DNA of 64,000 bases from Marinobacter mangrovi (GTDB taxonomy: Bacteria; Pseudomonadota; Gammaproteobacteria; Pseudomonadales; Oleiphilaceae). Where the stretch lies: positions 806,001-870,000 of the forward strand of contig NZ_JAERVO010000001.1 in assembly GCF_016798325.1 (NCBI RefSeq). Reading direction: 5' to 3'. Positions 17,263 to 25,672 of the stretch are shown here, one piece after another. Each line of letters starts with the position of its first letter. The first letter of the stretch is position 1. A model generated the notes under the pieces. The model was not told where the DNA came from, did not search any database, and saw nothing but the letters and a program-made list of their open reading frames with translations. Both the position numbers and the translations under genes were made by a program.

Positions 17263-17384
17263 ATGCCCGGCTGTTGGAGGCAAGCCATACCAGCTTGCGG
17301 GCGTTATCAGGAATAGGCGGCGTGTGGTGCGAACCGGTAGCGGCGCGCCAGGGATGATGCTGGCGCGCCGTCAATAAGGGCGGG

Positions 17385-18656
17385 CTACAGGCTGTCGTGA
17401 ATCAGATTCTTCAGGACCGTCTCGGTGTACCAGTCCAGGAAGTTGATTACTCCGAATTCATAGGTTTGCGAATAGGGACCGGGCTGGTAGGCGGTCGAAT
17501 TGATGCCGCGCTGGTTCTGCTCGGCCAGTTCCCTGTCCTGCTTGTTGGTCTGGTCCCAGACGTAGCGCAGTCGGCTGACGTCGTAGTCCACGCCCTCGAC
17601 GGCATCTTTGTGCACCAGCCATTTGGTGGTCACCAGTGTTTTCTGCGCCGATATTGGCTGGACCATGAAGACGATCGCGTGATCGCTCTGCATGTGGTTC
17701 CAGGAATTGGGTAGGTGAAGGATGCGCATGGACCCCAGGTTCTGATTCTGGATGCGGCCCAGCTTCTTGCGACAGGCGGGCTTGCCGTCCATGGTCATGA
17801 CGGCTGTGCCTTCTTTCAACGGCATGCGGACGATGCGGTTCTGCAGGCCGAATTCTACGTGCTTGTGCGGAATCCGCTCGCGGTCCCATTCCGCCGCCTG
17901 GCGGGCGTAGTACTCCTTGAACTCGGGTGTGGCTCGTGGGTCGGTGGTGTCGTCCCACTCCAGCAGGGTTCGGAGCAGCTCCGGGTGGGAGCCGGAACAG
18001 TGATAGCACTCACGGTTGTTCTCGATGACCAGCTTCCAGTTGGCATTTTCTTCCAGGGTTGATTCGGCAGCCACCTTGGCGTTTTCCATGTCGTAAGGAT
18101 CCATATAGGCATCCAGCTCGCTCAGGTAGTCATCGATTTCCGGTGGCTCGCCCTCGGCCAGACAGACATAGATGAACCCACCGGCGGTTTCGCAGTGGGC
18201 GGGCTTCAGACCGAATTCGCTTTTGTCAAAGCTGTCTCCCATTTCGGTACCGGCGTAAAGCAGGTTGCCTTTCAGGTCGTATGTCCACTGGTGATACGGG
18301 CAGGTCAGGTTAGCGACCAGCCCTTTATCAGCGGTGCAGACGCGCGATCCGCGGTGGCGGCAGACATTATGGAAGGCGCGTACCTGGTTGTCCCGGTCGC
18401 GCACAATCAGCACCGGGTTCTGTCCGATTTCGACGGTGATGTAGGCGCCGGGTTTGGGCACCTCGCAGGTCATGCCGACAAACAGCCATTCCTTCATGAA
18501 CACCTCTTCCATATCGATGCGGAACAGGAAGGGGTCGTTGTAAAGCGCTCGTGGCAGGGACAGCTGGCGGGAGCGCTCGTTCAGTGTCTGACTCATCTCC
18601 CGCCGGGCATCGTCGATGTTGCTGTAAGTCATGTTGAGCAGGTCTTGTTCGGTCAT
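17385..18656 (-). CDS. gbcA: Glycine betaine monooxygenase, Rieske oxygenase subunit
   Basis: The 423-residue protein has a Rieske 2Fe-2S domain with Cys99/His101 (NVCRHRGS) and Cys119/His122 (TCPYHQWTY), followed by the non-heme iron domain with His219 and His224 in NNRECYHCSGSHPEL. This is the GbcA pattern. With GbcB it demethylates glycine betaine to dimethylglycine and formaldehyde. It is divergent from gbcB across a 289-bp region, as expected for a jointly regulated pair. GTTCGG/ATG context and length give no reason to doubt the start. Confidence 0.94.
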   Translation of the reverse strand: MTEQDLLNMTYSNIDDARREMSQTLNERSRQLSLPRALYNDPFLFRIDMEEVFMKEWLFVGMTCEVPKPGAYITVEIGQNPVLIVRDRDNQVRAFHNVCRHRGSRVCTADKGLVANLTCPYHQWTYDLKGNLLYAGTEMGDSFDKSEFGLKPAHCETAGGFIYVCLAEGEPPEIDDYLSELDAYMDPYDMENAKVAAESTLEENANWKLVIENNRECYHCSGSHPELLRTLLEWDDTTDPRATPEFKEYYARQAAEWDRERIPHKHVEFGLQNRIVRMPLKEGTAVMTMDGKPACRKKLGRIQNQNLGSMRILHLPNSWNHMQSDHAIVFMVQPISAQKTLVTTKWLVHKDAVEGVDYDVSRLRYVWDQTNKQDRELAEQNQRGINSTAYQPGPYSQTYEFGVINFLDWYTETVLKNLIHDSL

Positions 18657-18763
18657 TGCGGAGTGTCCTCGGAATGGTGGAAGTCAGCACGTGCCGTGGT
18701 GTGCCCCCCGGCGCCGGAATGTCGGTGAATCCATTCTCGAATGGCGGTGCCCGCGTCAGTTGT

Positions 18764-18777
18764 CCGTTTACGACATC
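18764..18777 (-). promoter_or_regulatory. Conserved ATGTCGTAAACGG element facing gbcA
   Basis: On the minus strand this reads GATGTCGTAAACGG. Almost the same sequence (ATGTCGTAAATGG) lies in the opposite direction at 18853-18865, each element pointing to one of the divergent gbc genes. The core TGTCGtAAA resembles the TGTCGCAAAT half-site before soxB and glyA. A regulator half-site is inferred. Confidence 0.4.
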
Positions 18778-18851
18778 GTCCGTTTTCAATTCGACGCGGT
18801 CAGGGGTAAAGGCGAGGGCGCGAAGCAGAGGTTGGAGAAGTTGATCAAGTC

Positions 18852-18866
18852 CATGTCGTAAATGGC
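18852..18866 (+). promoter_or_regulatory. Conserved ATGTCGTAAATGG element facing gbcB
   Basis: CATGTCGTAAATGGC lies 80 bases before the gbcB start and mirrors the element at 18764-18777 that faces gbcA. It is a candidate binding half-site for the GbdR-like regulator encoded downstream of gbcB. Confidence 0.4.
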
Positions 18867-18945
18867 TAACCCGAGAGGGTGGGTTTTCCCCAGAATGGAT
18901 TCGCAGCAGTCCTCGGGTGCAACTTATCGATGATGGAGACAAACC

Positions 18946-20073
18946 ATGACCAGCATTACTGAAGCCACTGATCCCTCAGCGCAGTTCCACGCGCTCAACA
19001 CCCGGGTTTGGGCCAACGGTCGACATCTGGTTCGATGCGTTCGGGTCATCCAGGAAACGTGGGATGTAAAGACGTTCTGCTTCAACGCTGAGCAATCCAT
19101 CATGTTCTTTTTCAAGCCGGGGCAGTTCGTCACCCTCGAGCTTGAGATTGATGGGGAGCAGGTCATGCGCTCCTATACGATTTCGAGTTCCCCGTCGGTG
19201 CCCTACAGCTTCTCCATCACGGTAAAGCGGGTGCCGGGCGGATACGTGTCCAACTGGTTGCACGACAACCTGAAGGAAAACGACGAACTGGCCGTTCACG
19301 GGCCGGTGGGCAACTTCAATTGCATCGATCACCCCGCCGAGAAGGTCCTGCTGCTTTCGGGCGGTGTCGGCATTACGCCCATGATGTCGATGGCGCGCTG
19401 GCTCTTCGACACCAATGCCGATGTGGACATTACCTTCATCCACAGCGCCCGCACCCCGCGGGACATTATCTTCGGGCGCGAACTCGAACACATGTGTTCG
19501 CGGGTGCCCAATTTCAATCTCAGTATTATCTGCGAACGCACTGAAATCGGGCAGGCGTGGAACGGATACCGGGGGTTCCTGGACGAGCCAAAGCTCAAGC
19601 TGGCGACGCCGGATTACATGAATCGGCGGATTTTCTGCTGTGGTCCGACGCCGTACATGCGGGCGATCAAGAAGCTCCTGATCGATAACGGCTTCGACAT
19701 GGACTACTACCACGAGGAGTCCTTCGGGGCGACTCCGGAAGAGGCCACACAGGATGCCCTGGAGCAGGCCGAGCTGGCCGTCAAGCAGGCCGAGGAGGTC
19801 AAGGATGCGGATACTTTCACGGTGGACTTCCGGGCATCAGGGCGAAGCATCCAGGTCCTGCCTGGCGAAACCGTCCATGCTGCAGCCAGCCGTCTGGGGC
19901 TGAATATACCGAAAGCCTGCGGGGTTGGTATCTGTGGCACCTGCAAAGTGCTGAAGACGTCCGGCGAGGTGGATATCCAGCACAATGGTGGTATTACGGA
20001 GGAGGACCTCAGCGAGGGATATATCCTGTCCTGCTGCAGTACCCCGATCTCGGATCTGAGCATCGATGGTTAG
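18946..20073 (+). CDS. gbcB: Glycine betaine monooxygenase, ferredoxin reductase subunit
   Basis: The 375-residue reductase has an FAD-binding domain with MRSYTISSSPS (about residues 74-84), an NAD-binding domain with LLSGGVGITPMMSMARW (about 134-150), and a C-terminal plant-type 2Fe-2S ferredoxin with Cys325, Cys330, Cys333 and Cys363 (ACGVGICGTC). It passes electrons from NAD(P)H to the GbcA Rieske centre. It is divergent from gbcA, and GATGGAG upstream gives a plausible ribosome binding site. About 45 residues between the NAD and ferredoxin domains are rich in Glu/Ala and probably form a helical linker. Confidence 0.94.
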   Translation: MTSITEATDPSAQFHALNTRVWANGRHLVRCVRVIQETWDVKTFCFNAEQSIMFFFKPGQFVTLELEIDGEQVMRSYTISSSPSVPYSFSITVKRVPGGYVSNWLHDNLKENDELAVHGPVGNFNCIDHPAEKVLLLSGGVGITPMMSMARWLFDTNADVDITFIHSARTPRDIIFGRELEHMCSRVPNFNLSIICERTEIGQAWNGYRGFLDEPKLKLATPDYMNRRIFCCGPTPYMRAIKKLLIDNGFDMDYYHEESFGATPEEATQDALEQAELAVKQAEEVKDADTFTVDFRASGRSIQVLPGETVHAAASRLGLNIPKACGVGICGTCKVLKTSGEVDIQHNGGITEEDLSEGYILSCCSTPISDLSIDG

Positions 20074-20530
20074 GGAGCCTCTGATGAGCTCCTTAGACCT
20101 TAGTTGAACCTTTGATGGCTCTGTCTGGCAGGACCGTCGTTGTCATTGACGGTTCTGCAACCCCCGTGTCGCTTTTAGGACACAACAGAGGGGCAATCCG
20201 ACGTTTTTGAACAGTTGCGCACGCGTCACTGGCCGTAATATGTTCGCTAATCCGGCGCGGCAATCCGTCGCATAACAATAAACGGCGTTGCCGGAAGACT
20301 GGAACAGAAACTGCTAAACAGAATCGAGGCAGTGAGTGCCCGGGGTGACTGAAAAACGCCGGCCACACACTGCTCATGACCCGTACAAGATGTTAAGGAA
20401 TCGCTTCAGGTGAGATGGCCCATCTTCTGGAGATCCACCAAGGCGTAAAAGGTGGTTAGTCGACCCGAGCTCAGTTCGGCCCCCGCTGACCAGAAGGACG
20501 GTATGCAACACAGATAACAGGGGTTCATCG
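20074..20530. other. 457-bp gap between gbcB and the GbdR-like regulator
   Basis: No protein-like frame or known RNA was found. It contains two direct copies of GGCAATCCG (20192-20200 and 20259-20267), each followed by A/T-CG, and a third partial copy CTAATCCGG between them. This probably is the leader and control region of the regulator gene. Confidence 0.4.
20192..20267 (+). repeat. Paired GGCAATCCG direct repeats
   Basis: GGCAATCCGACG starts at 20192 and GGCAATCCGTCG at 20259, a period of 67 bases; AATCCG also occurs 13 bases before the second copy. These may be regulator half-sites for autoregulation of the downstream gene. Confidence 0.3.
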
Positions 20531-21673
20531 ATGAGAGAGAATGCTGTTTCCAACGAGAAAACAGTGGGTTCAGAGCCGTACCGGGTTGGTTTTCTACTGC
20601 TCAATAACTTCACCCTGGTGGCTTTGGCGTCGGCGATAGAGCCGTTGCGCATGGCCAATCAGTTAACCAGTACCGAGCTCTATACATGGCAGTTGCTGTC
20701 CCAGGATGGCGAGCCGGTGAAAGCCAGCGATGGTATTTCAATCTCTCCGGATGGATCCATCGACGACAGGAAAGTGTTTGATATCGTCATTGTGGTCGGT
20801 GGTGTCGACATCACCCGCAGCTTCGGTTCCAAAGAGGTGCACTGGCTCCAGGTTCAGGCACAGAAAAAGGTTCTGTTGGGCGCGGTGTGCACCGGCGCTT
20901 ATGCATTGGCAAGTGGCGGCTTGTTGGACGGGTACAATTGCAGCGCTCACTGGGAATGTCTTGCCTCACTGCAGGAGCGGTTCCCGCGGGTCCATTGCAC
21001 CAACCACCTTTATACGCTTGATCGGGATCGCATGACCTGTACCGGGGGCAGCGTTCCGATGGACATGATGCTCAGCATGATCACCCGCCAGCATGGCAAG
21101 TCCCTGACGAATGCCATCTGCGACATGTTCGTCTGTGACCGGGTCCGTCCGGACAACGAAACCCAGCGCACTCCGCTGCGGCGCCTGCTGGTCACGGCGC
21201 AGCCCAAGCTGGCCGAGGTGACCGAACTGATGGACGCCAACATCGAGGAGCCCATCGAGCTCGAGGAACTGGCCAGCTTCGTCGGCATTTCCCGTCGGCA
21301 ACTGGAACGTCTGTTCCTCAAGCATTTCAACTGCACGCCTTCCCGCTATTACCTGAAACTGCGACTTGACCGTGCCCGGCAGCTGCTCAAACAGACCACG
21401 TATTCGATTATCGAAGTGGCCTCGATGTGCGGTTTCGTCTCGGCCCCGCACTTCAGTCGTTGCTACCGCAAGTACATCGGCATTTCGCCCAAGGAGGAGC
21501 GGGCTGCGGTCTGGTCGTTCAAGCGACTGGAGTCGCCCAGCCAGACCGTGGAGGCGCTGCCAAGTTCATCCAACGCTGCTTTGCGGCTGGCCCAGGCGGA
21601 ACCCTCCTATGGGGCGGTCAGTTTCATGTTTGACCCGCTGCCGTTTGGCGATGCCGTCGCCGCGTCGGGCTGA
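20531..21673 (+). CDS. gbdR: GlxA-family AraC-type regulator, GbdR-like
   Basis: The 380-residue protein has a DJ-1/PfpI-like sensor domain (YRVGFLLLNNFTLVALASAIEPLRMAN, then VGGVDITRSF and LGAVCTGAYALASGG) and a C-terminal AraC domain (ELEELASFVGISRRQLERLF and IIEVASMCGFVSAPHFSRCY). The RVGFLLLxNFT and EPLRMANQL segments are characteristic of the GbdR group, which activates gbc, dgc and related genes in response to glycine betaine and dimethylglycine. Its place between gbcB and the dgc operon supports this. The call gbdR is by family and context. Confidence 0.82.
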   Translation: MRENAVSNEKTVGSEPYRVGFLLLNNFTLVALASAIEPLRMANQLTSTELYTWQLLSQDGEPVKASDGISISPDGSIDDRKVFDIVIVVGGVDITRSFGSKEVHWLQVQAQKKVLLGAVCTGAYALASGGLLDGYNCSAHWECLASLQERFPRVHCTNHLYTLDRDRMTCTGGSVPMDMMLSMITRQHGKSLTNAICDMFVCDRVRPDNETQRTPLRRLLVTAQPKLAEVTELMDANIEEPIELEELASFVGISRRQLERLFLKHFNCTPSRYYLKLRLDRARQLLKQTTYSIIEVASMCGFVSAPHFSRCYRKYIGISPKEERAAVWSFKRLESPSQTVEALPSSSNAALRLAQAEPSYGAVSFMFDPLPFGDAVAASG

Positions 21674-21706
21674 TTGAACGAAACGAACATCCTGGCAGGG
21701 ACACAG

Positions 21707-21730
21707 AGGGGGCTTCGGCCCCCTTTTTTT
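21707..21730 (+). terminator. Rho-independent terminator after the GbdR-like gene
   Basis: GGGGGC and GCCCCC pair around a TTCG tetraloop, followed by seven T. It isolates the regulator from the dgc operon that starts at 21892. Confidence 0.92.
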
Positions 21731-21891
21731 GTCGGGCGATGCCTCACTGCCGGCGGATCCTGCCGGTCCTGTCTCTCATTCGACGTCGCTGCCGATTTTG
21801 GTGTTTGCGCTGTCGCTTCCAGTGAATTTGGCGGCACAGGCCATGGATACACTGCGTCTAGGGTCAACCAAATAGCCACCGGGGTGCCGAC

Positions 21892-22869
21892 ATGAACGCA
21901 ACCGAATTGCACCAGGATGCCATCGTTATCGATGGCCTCATCATTGCGAAATGGGGTCGAGAACTGTTCGAGGACATGCACAAGGGCCAGCTGACGGCCG
22001 CCAACTGCACCGTGTCCGTCTGGGAAGATTTCCAGGCGACGGTCGATAACATCGTGGCGGTTAACGAGCTGATCGAAGACAACAGCGACCTGGTCATGAA
22101 AGTCCGGACCACAGCCGACATCCGCAAAGCCAAGGAGCTCGGCAAGACCGGCATCATCATGGGATTCCAGAACGCCCACGCGTTCGAGGACCAGCTGGGT
22201 TATATCCAGATCTTCAAGGATCTCGGCGTGGGCGTGGTGCAGATGTGCTACAACACCCAGAACCTGATCGGCACCGGTTGCTATGAGCGTGATGGCGGTC
22301 TGTCCGGCTTCGGCCGGGAAGTGGTCGCCGAGATGAATCGCGTCGGCATTCTGTGCGACCTGTCCCACGTCGGCAGCAAGACGTCCGAGGAAGTGATCCT
22401 CGAATCCAACATGCCGGTCTGCTACTCCCACTGTCTTCCGTCCGGTCTGAAAGAGCATCCCCGTAACAAGTCCGACGACGAACTGCGGTTTATTGCCGAG
22501 CGGGGCGGTTTTGTTGGCGTCACGATGTTCACGCCGTTCCTCAAGAAAGGGCCGGACGCCACCATCGACGACTACGTCGAGGCCATCGCCTACGTGATCG
22601 ATATCGTCGGTGAAGATCAGGTCGGCATCGGTACCGACTTCACCCAGGGGCAGGACAAGGCCTTCTTCGACTGGCTTACCCACGACAAAGGCTATGCCCG
22701 CAGCCTGACCGAGTTCGGAAAGATCGTGAACCCGGAAGGCATCCGCACCATCGGCGAATTTCCGAATCTGACGGCAGCGCTGTTGCGCAATGATTTTTCC
22801 GAGGAGTTGACCCGGAAAATCATGGGCGAGAACTGGCTGCGCGTTCTTAACCAGGTCTGGGGAGAATAA
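21892..22869 (+). CDS. M19-family (renal dipeptidase-like) protein of the dgc operon
   Basis: The 325-residue TIM-barrel protein belongs to the membrane dipeptidase family M19. It corresponds by position and sequence to the dipeptidase-like gene that precedes dgcAB in Pseudomonas. The later metal ligands are kept in DLSHVG and CYSHC (about residues 160 and 181). The N-terminal HxD metal motif is absent, since IDGLIIAKW stands where dipeptidases have DGHND, and the bridging glutamate position reads GFQNAH. It may therefore not be a normal dipeptidase. It starts the operon, 2 bases before the next gene. Confidence 0.82.
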   Translation: MNATELHQDAIVIDGLIIAKWGRELFEDMHKGQLTAANCTVSVWEDFQATVDNIVAVNELIEDNSDLVMKVRTTADIRKAKELGKTGIIMGFQNAHAFEDQLGYIQIFKDLGVGVVQMCYNTQNLIGTGCYERDGGLSGFGREVVAEMNRVGILCDLSHVGSKTSEEVILESNMPVCYSHCLPSGLKEHPRNKSDDELRFIAERGGFVGVTMFTPFLKKGPDATIDDYVEAIAYVIDIVGEDQVGIGTDFTQGQDKAFFDWLTHDKGYARSLTEFGKIVNPEGIRTIGEFPNLTAALLRNDFSEELTRKIMGENWLRVLNQVWGE

Positions 22870-22871
22870 TC

Positions 22872-23423
22872 ATGGCGACGCACGCACCTGAAATGCCCAT
22901 CAACGTGGATGGCGAAACCGGCATCTGGACCACGGATGCGCTGCCCATGCTCTATGTGCCGCGGCATTTCTTCATCAACAACCATCAGGCCGTAGAAGAA
23001 GAAATCGGGCCCGAACGCTATGCCGAGATCCTCTATAAGGCGGGCTACAAATCCGCCTGGCACTGGTGCGAACGGGAAGCGGCCCTGCATTGCATTGAAG
23101 GGCGAGCGGTGTTCGATCACTACATGAAGCGCCTGTCCCAGCGCGGCTGGGGCCTGTTTACGATTGAGCATATCGATATCGCCCGCGGGGAGGCCCGGGT
23201 GCGCCTGGATCATTCGGCGTTCGTTTACCACTACGGCAAGGTCGGCCGGAAGATCGACTACATGTTTACCGGCTGGTTTGCCGGCGCCATGGATCAGATC
23301 GCGCAGGACCTCGGGTATGACGTCCGCACGGTGGCCCGGCAAACCCAGAGCGCCGCGGAAGACGGCGTCGAGTACGGGCTGTTCGAGGTGACGCCCAAGT
23401 CGACCCTCGAGACCATCAACTAG
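22872..23423 (+). CDS. Conserved hypothetical protein of the dgc operon (DUF5943/V4R-like)
   Basis: The 183-residue cytoplasmic protein is the partner always seen between the M19-like gene and dgcA in betaine clusters; its biochemical role is unknown. Conserved-looking text is LPMLYVPRHFFINNH, YKSAWHWCEREA, GWGLFTIEHID and FTGWFAGAMDQIA. The overall order (G-Y-x-S-A, then a strand, then W-F-A-G) recalls small-molecule-binding V4R domains, which I infer only from pattern. It begins 2 bases after the M19-like gene, so the two are probably translationally linked. Confidence 0.7.
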   Translation: MATHAPEMPINVDGETGIWTTDALPMLYVPRHFFINNHQAVEEEIGPERYAEILYKAGYKSAWHWCEREAALHCIEGRAVFDHYMKRLSQRGWGLFTIEHIDIARGEARVRLDHSAFVYHYGKVGRKIDYMFTGWFAGAMDQIAQDLGYDVRTVARQTQSAAEDGVEYGLFEVTPKSTLETIN

Positions 23424-23555
23424 AACAGGTTTCCGGAACCGGAGACAGTCCGGCGCTGAGGCCATCCGATTTGATGCTTCGATCACGCCCGCACGCGTGA
23501 TTGGGGGAGTCGGTTGGCCCACGCCTACCTCCGGACAGGACGCAGGTGAGAGATC

Positions 23556-25619
23556 ATGTCCCAGTTTGAATCGCTTTTTCGACCGCTAAAGATCAACCAG
23601 CTGACCATTCGCAACCGGGTGGTCAGTACCGCCCACGCCGAGGTTTACGCCACCGACGGGGGCATGACCACGGATCGTTACGTCAAGTATTACGAGGAAA
23701 AGGCCAAGGGGGGATGCGGTCTCTGCATTTGCGGGGGCTCCAGCGTGGTGTCCATCGACAGTCCACAAAGCTGGTGGAGTTCGGTGAACCTGTCGACCGA
23801 CCGCATCATCCCGCATTTCCAGAATCTGGCCGATGCCGTCCATAAGCACGGCGGCAAGATCATGATCCAGATTACCCACATGGGGCGGCGATCCCGCTGG
23901 GACGGCGAGAACTGGCCTAACCTGATGTCGCCGTCCGGTATCCGGGAGCCGGTTCATCGCGCGACCTGCAAGACCATCGAGGAAGAGGAAATCCGGCGGA
24001 TCATCGGCGACTTCGCCCAGGCGGCCCGCCGGGCCAAAGAAGGCGGCCTGGACGGTGTTGAGCTGTCGGCCGTTCACCAGCACATGATCGACCAGTTCTG
24101 GTCACCCCGGGTCAACCGGCGGACCGATGAGTGGGGCGGTACGTTCGAGAACCGGATGCGTTTTGGCATGGAAGTGCTGAAAGCCGTCCGGGAAGAAGTG
24201 GGTCGTGATTTTGCGGTGGGCCTGCGCATCTGTGGCGACGAATTCCATCCGGATGGCCTGAACCACGACGACATGAAGCAGATTGCGAAGTACTACAACG
24301 ATACCGGACTGCTGGACTTCTTCGGCGTGGTGGGCTCCGGTTGCGACACCCACAACACCCTTGCGAACGTCATTCCCAACATGTCCTTCCCGCCGGAGCC
24401 ATTCCTGCACCTGGCGGCGGGCATCAAGGAAGTGGTCGATGTGCCGGTCATCCACGCCCAGAACATCAAGGATCCGAACCAGGCCGAGCGCATCCTGCAG
24501 GAAGGCTACGTCGACTTCGTCGGCATGACCCGGGCTCACATCGCCGACCCGCACCTGATTGCGAAGATCAAGATGAACCAGGTGGATCAGATTCGCCAGT
24601 GTGTCGGAGCCAACTACTGCATTGATCGTCAGTACCAGGGGCTCGATGTCCTGTGCATCCAGAATGCCGCGACATCCCGGGAGCACCTTGGTTTACCGCA
24701 CATCATCGAGAAAACCGAAGGGCCGGTACGCAAGGTGCTGGTGATCGGGGGCGGGCCCGGTGGAATGGAAGCAGCCCGCGTGGCGGCCGAGCGGGGCCAT
24801 GACGTCACCCTGATCGAAAAGGCCGGCGAGTTGGGTGGCCAGATCACCCTGGCCGCGAAAGCGCCCCAACGGGACCAGATTGCCGGCATCACCCGCTGGT
24901 ACGCGCTGGAGCTGGACCGCCTTGGCGTGAAACTGCAATTCAATACCGCCGCGGATGCGTCAGTGGTGCGAGACTTCCAGCCCGACGTGTGCATCCTGGC
25001 CACCGGTGGCGTGCCATTCATGGAACAGAACCCCGAGTGGGGCTATGCCGACGGTCTCGTGGTGTCCTCCTGGGACATCCTGAGTGGCCAGGTGGAGCCC
25101 GGCAACAACGTCCTGGTGTACGACACCATCTGCGAATTCTCCGGCATGTCGGCCGCGGACTACCTCGCGTCGAAGGGCGCCCAGGTGGAATTGGTCACTG
25201 ACGACATCAAGCCGGGCGTCGGGATCGGGGGCACCACGTTCCCGACCTACTACCGAAGCCTGTACGAGCAGGAAGTGATCATGAGCTCGGATCTGGTCCT
25301 GGAAAAGGTCTACGCCGAGGGCGACAAGAAGATCGCGGTCCTGGAGAACGAGTACACCGGCAACCGGGAAGAGCGGGTGGTCGACCAGGTGGTCATCGAG
25401 AACGGCACACGTCCCAATGAAGAGCTGTACTACGCGTTGAAACCCGGCTCGATCAACAAGGGGCAGATTGACGTGGAGGCCCTGTACGCCTGCCAGGCCC
25501 AGCCCGTCCTGGAGAACGCCGCCAGCGGCATGATCCTGTGGCGTCTGGGGGATTGCGTTTCCCAGCGCAACACCCATGCGGCGATCTACGATGCGCTCCG
25601 GCTGTGCAAGGACCTCTAG
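23556..25619 (+). CDS. dgcA: Dimethylglycine demethylation protein DgcA (TMADH/OYE-like flavoprotein)
   Basis: The 687-residue protein has an N-terminal FMN-type TIM barrel (1-340) and a C-terminal FAD/NAD-binding half with VLVIGGGPGGMEAARVA (about 394-410), the architecture of trimethylamine dehydrogenase. Of the four Cys that bind the 4Fe-4S cluster in TMADH, Cys349, Cys355 and Cys367 are present, but the second position is Ala352 (CVGANYC). It removes a methyl group from dimethylglycine to give sarcosine, with electrons passing to DgcB and the ETF. The start has GGTGAGAG upstream, and dgcB follows after 53 bases. Confidence 0.92.
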   Translation: MSQFESLFRPLKINQLTIRNRVVSTAHAEVYATDGGMTTDRYVKYYEEKAKGGCGLCICGGSSVVSIDSPQSWWSSVNLSTDRIIPHFQNLADAVHKHGGKIMIQITHMGRRSRWDGENWPNLMSPSGIREPVHRATCKTIEEEEIRRIIGDFAQAARRAKEGGLDGVELSAVHQHMIDQFWSPRVNRRTDEWGGTFENRMRFGMEVLKAVREEVGRDFAVGLRICGDEFHPDGLNHDDMKQIAKYYNDTGLLDFFGVVGSGCDTHNTLANVIPNMSFPPEPFLHLAAGIKEVVDVPVIHAQNIKDPNQAERILQEGYVDFVGMTRAHIADPHLIAKIKMNQVDQIRQCVGANYCIDRQYQGLDVLCIQNAATSREHLGLPHIIEKTEGPVRKVLVIGGGPGGMEAARVAAERGHDVTLIEKAGELGGQITLAAKAPQRDQIAGITRWYALELDRLGVKLQFNTAADASVVRDFQPDVCILATGGVPFMEQNPEWGYADGLVVSSWDILSGQVEPGNNVLVYDTICEFSGMSAADYLASKGAQVELVTDDIKPGVGIGGTTFPTYYRSLYEQEVIMSSDLVLEKVYAEGDKKIAVLENEYTGNREERVVDQVVIENGTRPNEELYYALKPGSINKGQIDVEALYACQAQPVLENAASGMILWRLGDCVSQRNTHAAIYDALRLCKDL

Positions 25620-25672
25620 GAGCCCCGGATTCCGAGGCTCGCTAATTCAAGTTCGATCCAGTGAGGTATTCC

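Noticed and set aside
21607-22683. 358-codon minus-strand frame over the M19-like gene
   Set aside because: Antisense shadow; the plus-strand gene is supported by family motifs and operon context.
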